Of a stretch of 64,000 bases of DNA, positions 62,864 to 64,000 are shown in pieces. Position numbers and translations under genes: made by a program. The DNA is from Gemmobacter lutimaris (GTDB lineage Bacteria > Pseudomonadota > Alphaproteobacteria > Rhodobacterales > Rhodobacteraceae). The DNA lies in contig NZ_QXXQ01000016.1 of the NCBI RefSeq assembly GCF_003570715.1, forward strand, positions 1-64,000, given 5' to 3'. Below the pieces are notes generated by a model. It did no database searches. It saw only the letters and a program-made list of their open reading frames with translations, and was not told the origin of the DNA. How positions within the stretch are numbered: the stretch's first letter is position 1; each line of letters begins with the position of its first letter.

Positions 62864-62874
62864 AGGCTCGATAT

Positions 62875-63132
62875 ATGTCAGAACCTCATGTCCATGCAAG
62901 TCACACCGCCATCGCCACCCGGCTGAAGCGCGCCGAGGGGCATCTGCGCCGCGTCATCGGCATGATCGAGGAGGGGCGGCCTTGCGTCGATCTGGCCACC
63001 CAGCTGCACGCCGTTGAACGCGCGGTGGCCGAGGCGAAGCGGGCATTGATCCACGACCACATTGACCACTGCGTCACGGCCGGGGGCGATCACGATCTGG
63101 CCGAGATCAAAGCCCTGACCAAGCTGCTGTAA
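62875..63132 (+). CDS. RcnR/CsoR-family metal-sensing repressor
   Basis: An 85-residue all-helical DUF156 protein. The probable metal ligands are N-terminal His5/His7, Cys37 and His62/His65, closer to the Ni/Co sensor RcnR/DmeR (His3, Cys35, His60, His64) than to the copper sensor CsoR. It should repress the MFS gene that starts 1 bp after its stop and the divergent His-rich gene. Confidence 0.88.
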   Translation: MSEPHVHASHTAIATRLKRAEGHLRRVIGMIEEGRPCVDLATQLHAVERAVAEAKRALIHDHIDHCVTAGGDHDLAEIKALTKLL

Positions 63133-63133
63133 G

Positions 63134-64000
63134 ATGCTGAACACGCTGCGCAACCGCACTTTCCGACACCTGTTCGCAGCACAGCTTGTGGCGCTGGTCG
63201 GCACGGGACTTGCCACTGTGGCGCTTGGCCTTCTGGCCTGGCAACTCGCTGGGGCGGATGCCGGGCTGGTGCTCGGCACGGCGCTGGCGATCAAGATGAT
63301 TGCCTATGTCACTCTGGCCCCTGTCGCCGCCGCATTGGCCGAACGGCTGCCGCGCCGGGCGTTTCTGGTGGCTCTGGACCTGATCCGTGCAGGCGTCGTG
63401 CTGTTCCTGCCGTTTGTCACCGAGGTCTGGCAGGTCTACGTCCTGATCTTTATGCTGCAAGCGGCTTCGGCCGGGTTCACTCCGGCGTTTCAGGCCACCA
63501 TCCCCGACGTGCTGCCAGACGAGCGCGACTATACCAACGCTCTGTCCCTGATGCGATTGACCGAGGATCTGGAGCAGTTGCTTTCGCCAATTCTGGCCGC
63601 TGCCCTGCTGACGGTGGTCAGCTTTCCGGTGCTGTTCGGGGGCACAGTCGCGGGATTTGTGCTGTCCGCGCTGCTGGTAGTCACGGTTGCCTTGCCGATG
63701 CGCGCACCTGCAGAGGCGGGGCAGTTCTGGGCCAGCACCACCAAGGGCATCCGCATCTATCTGGCCACGCCGCGCCTGCGGGGGCTGATGGTCATGGAAC
63801 TGGCGGTCGCGGCGGCAGGCGCAATGATCTACGTGAACACGGTTGTTCTGGTGCAGGCCCGGTTTGGTCTCGGCGGATCGCAGGTGGCGCTGGCCTTTGC
63901 CGCCTTTGGCGCGGGGTCGATGGTGGCGGCCTTCCTGCTGCCGAGTCTGCTGGACCGTCTGGCGGACCGCCCGGTGATGCTGGGCGGGGCTGGGCTGATG
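63134..64000 (+). CDS. MFS transporter, probable Ni/Co exporter (3' end outside window)
   Basis: The frame starts MLNTLRNRTFRHLFAAQLVA directly after the regulator and stays open to the window end (289 residues, about eight membrane helices). It carries the MFS loop LAPVAAALAERLPRRAFLVA (motif A region). MFS proteins of this N-terminal type coupled to RcnR/DmeR-like sensors export Ni or Co (NreB-like). Assignment of the metal is by context. Confidence 0.8.
   Translation, partial: MLNTLRNRTFRHLFAAQLVALVGTGLATVALGLLAWQLAGADAGLVLGTALAIKMIAYVTLAPVAAALAERLPRRAFLVALDLIRAGVVLFLPFVTEVWQVYVLIFMLQAASAGFTPAFQATIPDVLPDERDYTNALSLMRLTEDLEQLLSPILAAALLTVVSFPVLFGGTVAGFVLSALLVVTVALPMRAPAEAGQFWASTTKGIRIYLATPRLRGLMVMELAVAAAGAMIYVNTVVLVQARFGLGGSQVALAFAAFGAGSMVAAFLLPSLLDRLADRPVMLGGAGLM

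Noticed and set aside
1-64000. CRISPR array or tRNA/rRNA genes
   Set aside because: No regularly spaced repeats of 24-40 bp and no tRNA-like cloverleaf or rRNA sequence was noticed; fine absence of tRNA would need tRNAscan-SE.

Overview
This window looks like part of a large accessory replicon (megaplasmid or chromid) of a Rhodobacterales alphaproteobacterium, probably Paracoccus/Rhodobacter-like. The evidence is high GC with alphaproteobacterial codon use, a complete repABC partition/replication module with three centromere-like parS palindromes and a countertranscribed RNA gene, and many gene families typical of roseobacter and paracocci plasmids (DUF932, DUF6878, DUF6915, RadC-like, large ParB-like protein, H-NS-like, DUF1403). 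Nothing here fixes the species.

Layout. 1-3.4 kb: plasmid accessory genes on the minus strand. 3.5-13.9 kb: a nine-gene minus-strand operon with a divergent GntR/UTRA regulator, read as uptake and breakdown of fructosamines (Amadori products). It has a MalEFGK-type ABC importer, two SIS-domain deglycase-like proteins, two PfkB kinases and a FAD amine oxidase. 14-24.6 kb: plasmid backbone with ssb, an H-NS-like protein, a ParDE toxin-antitoxin pair, a large ParB-like protein, repC, the ctRNA, repB, repA and a serine recombinase. 24.7-37 kb: DUF1403 gene, a histidine kinase remnant, a copper-efflux cluster (small membrane protein, DUF302, P1B ATPase), then AI-2E and APC transporters, MgtC/DUF4010, cytochrome b561, a decayed VIT1/CCC1 gene, an Old Yellow Enzyme and CbpA/CbpM. 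FNR-like boxes occur in this stretch.

37.1-61.8 kb is bounded by two same-orientation 1461-bp copies of one ISKra4-like insertion sequence, so it has the structure of a 24.7-kb composite transposon. Inside are an IS110 remnant, a TetR-controlled efflux operon (HlyD, RbbA-like fused ABC, YhhJ-like permease, DUF900 lipoprotein), an operon phaC / maoC-pta / ackA / fabI behind a perfect FNR box, an IS256 element interrupted by IS110, a CadR/CDF/lspA metal module, a truncated helicase with a GIY-YIG protein, and an Abi-family gene. The second IS copy cuts a HupE/UreJ gene. 62.4-64 kb holds a His-rich exported protein, an RcnR/CsoR-type sensor and an MFS exporter that runs off the window.

The most notable non-genic signals are: (i) an identical 26-nt leader element placed exactly 13 nt before the starts of two plasmid genes 16 kb apart, with potential for alternative pairing over the ribosome binding site; (ii) polarity of the KOPS-like octamer GGGCAGGG, which flips at about 18.2-18.7 kb next to repABC; (iii) five TCGT motifs at exact 10-bp spacing; and (iv) the paired palindromes in front of phaC. 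All calls come from reading the sequence; no database search was run.
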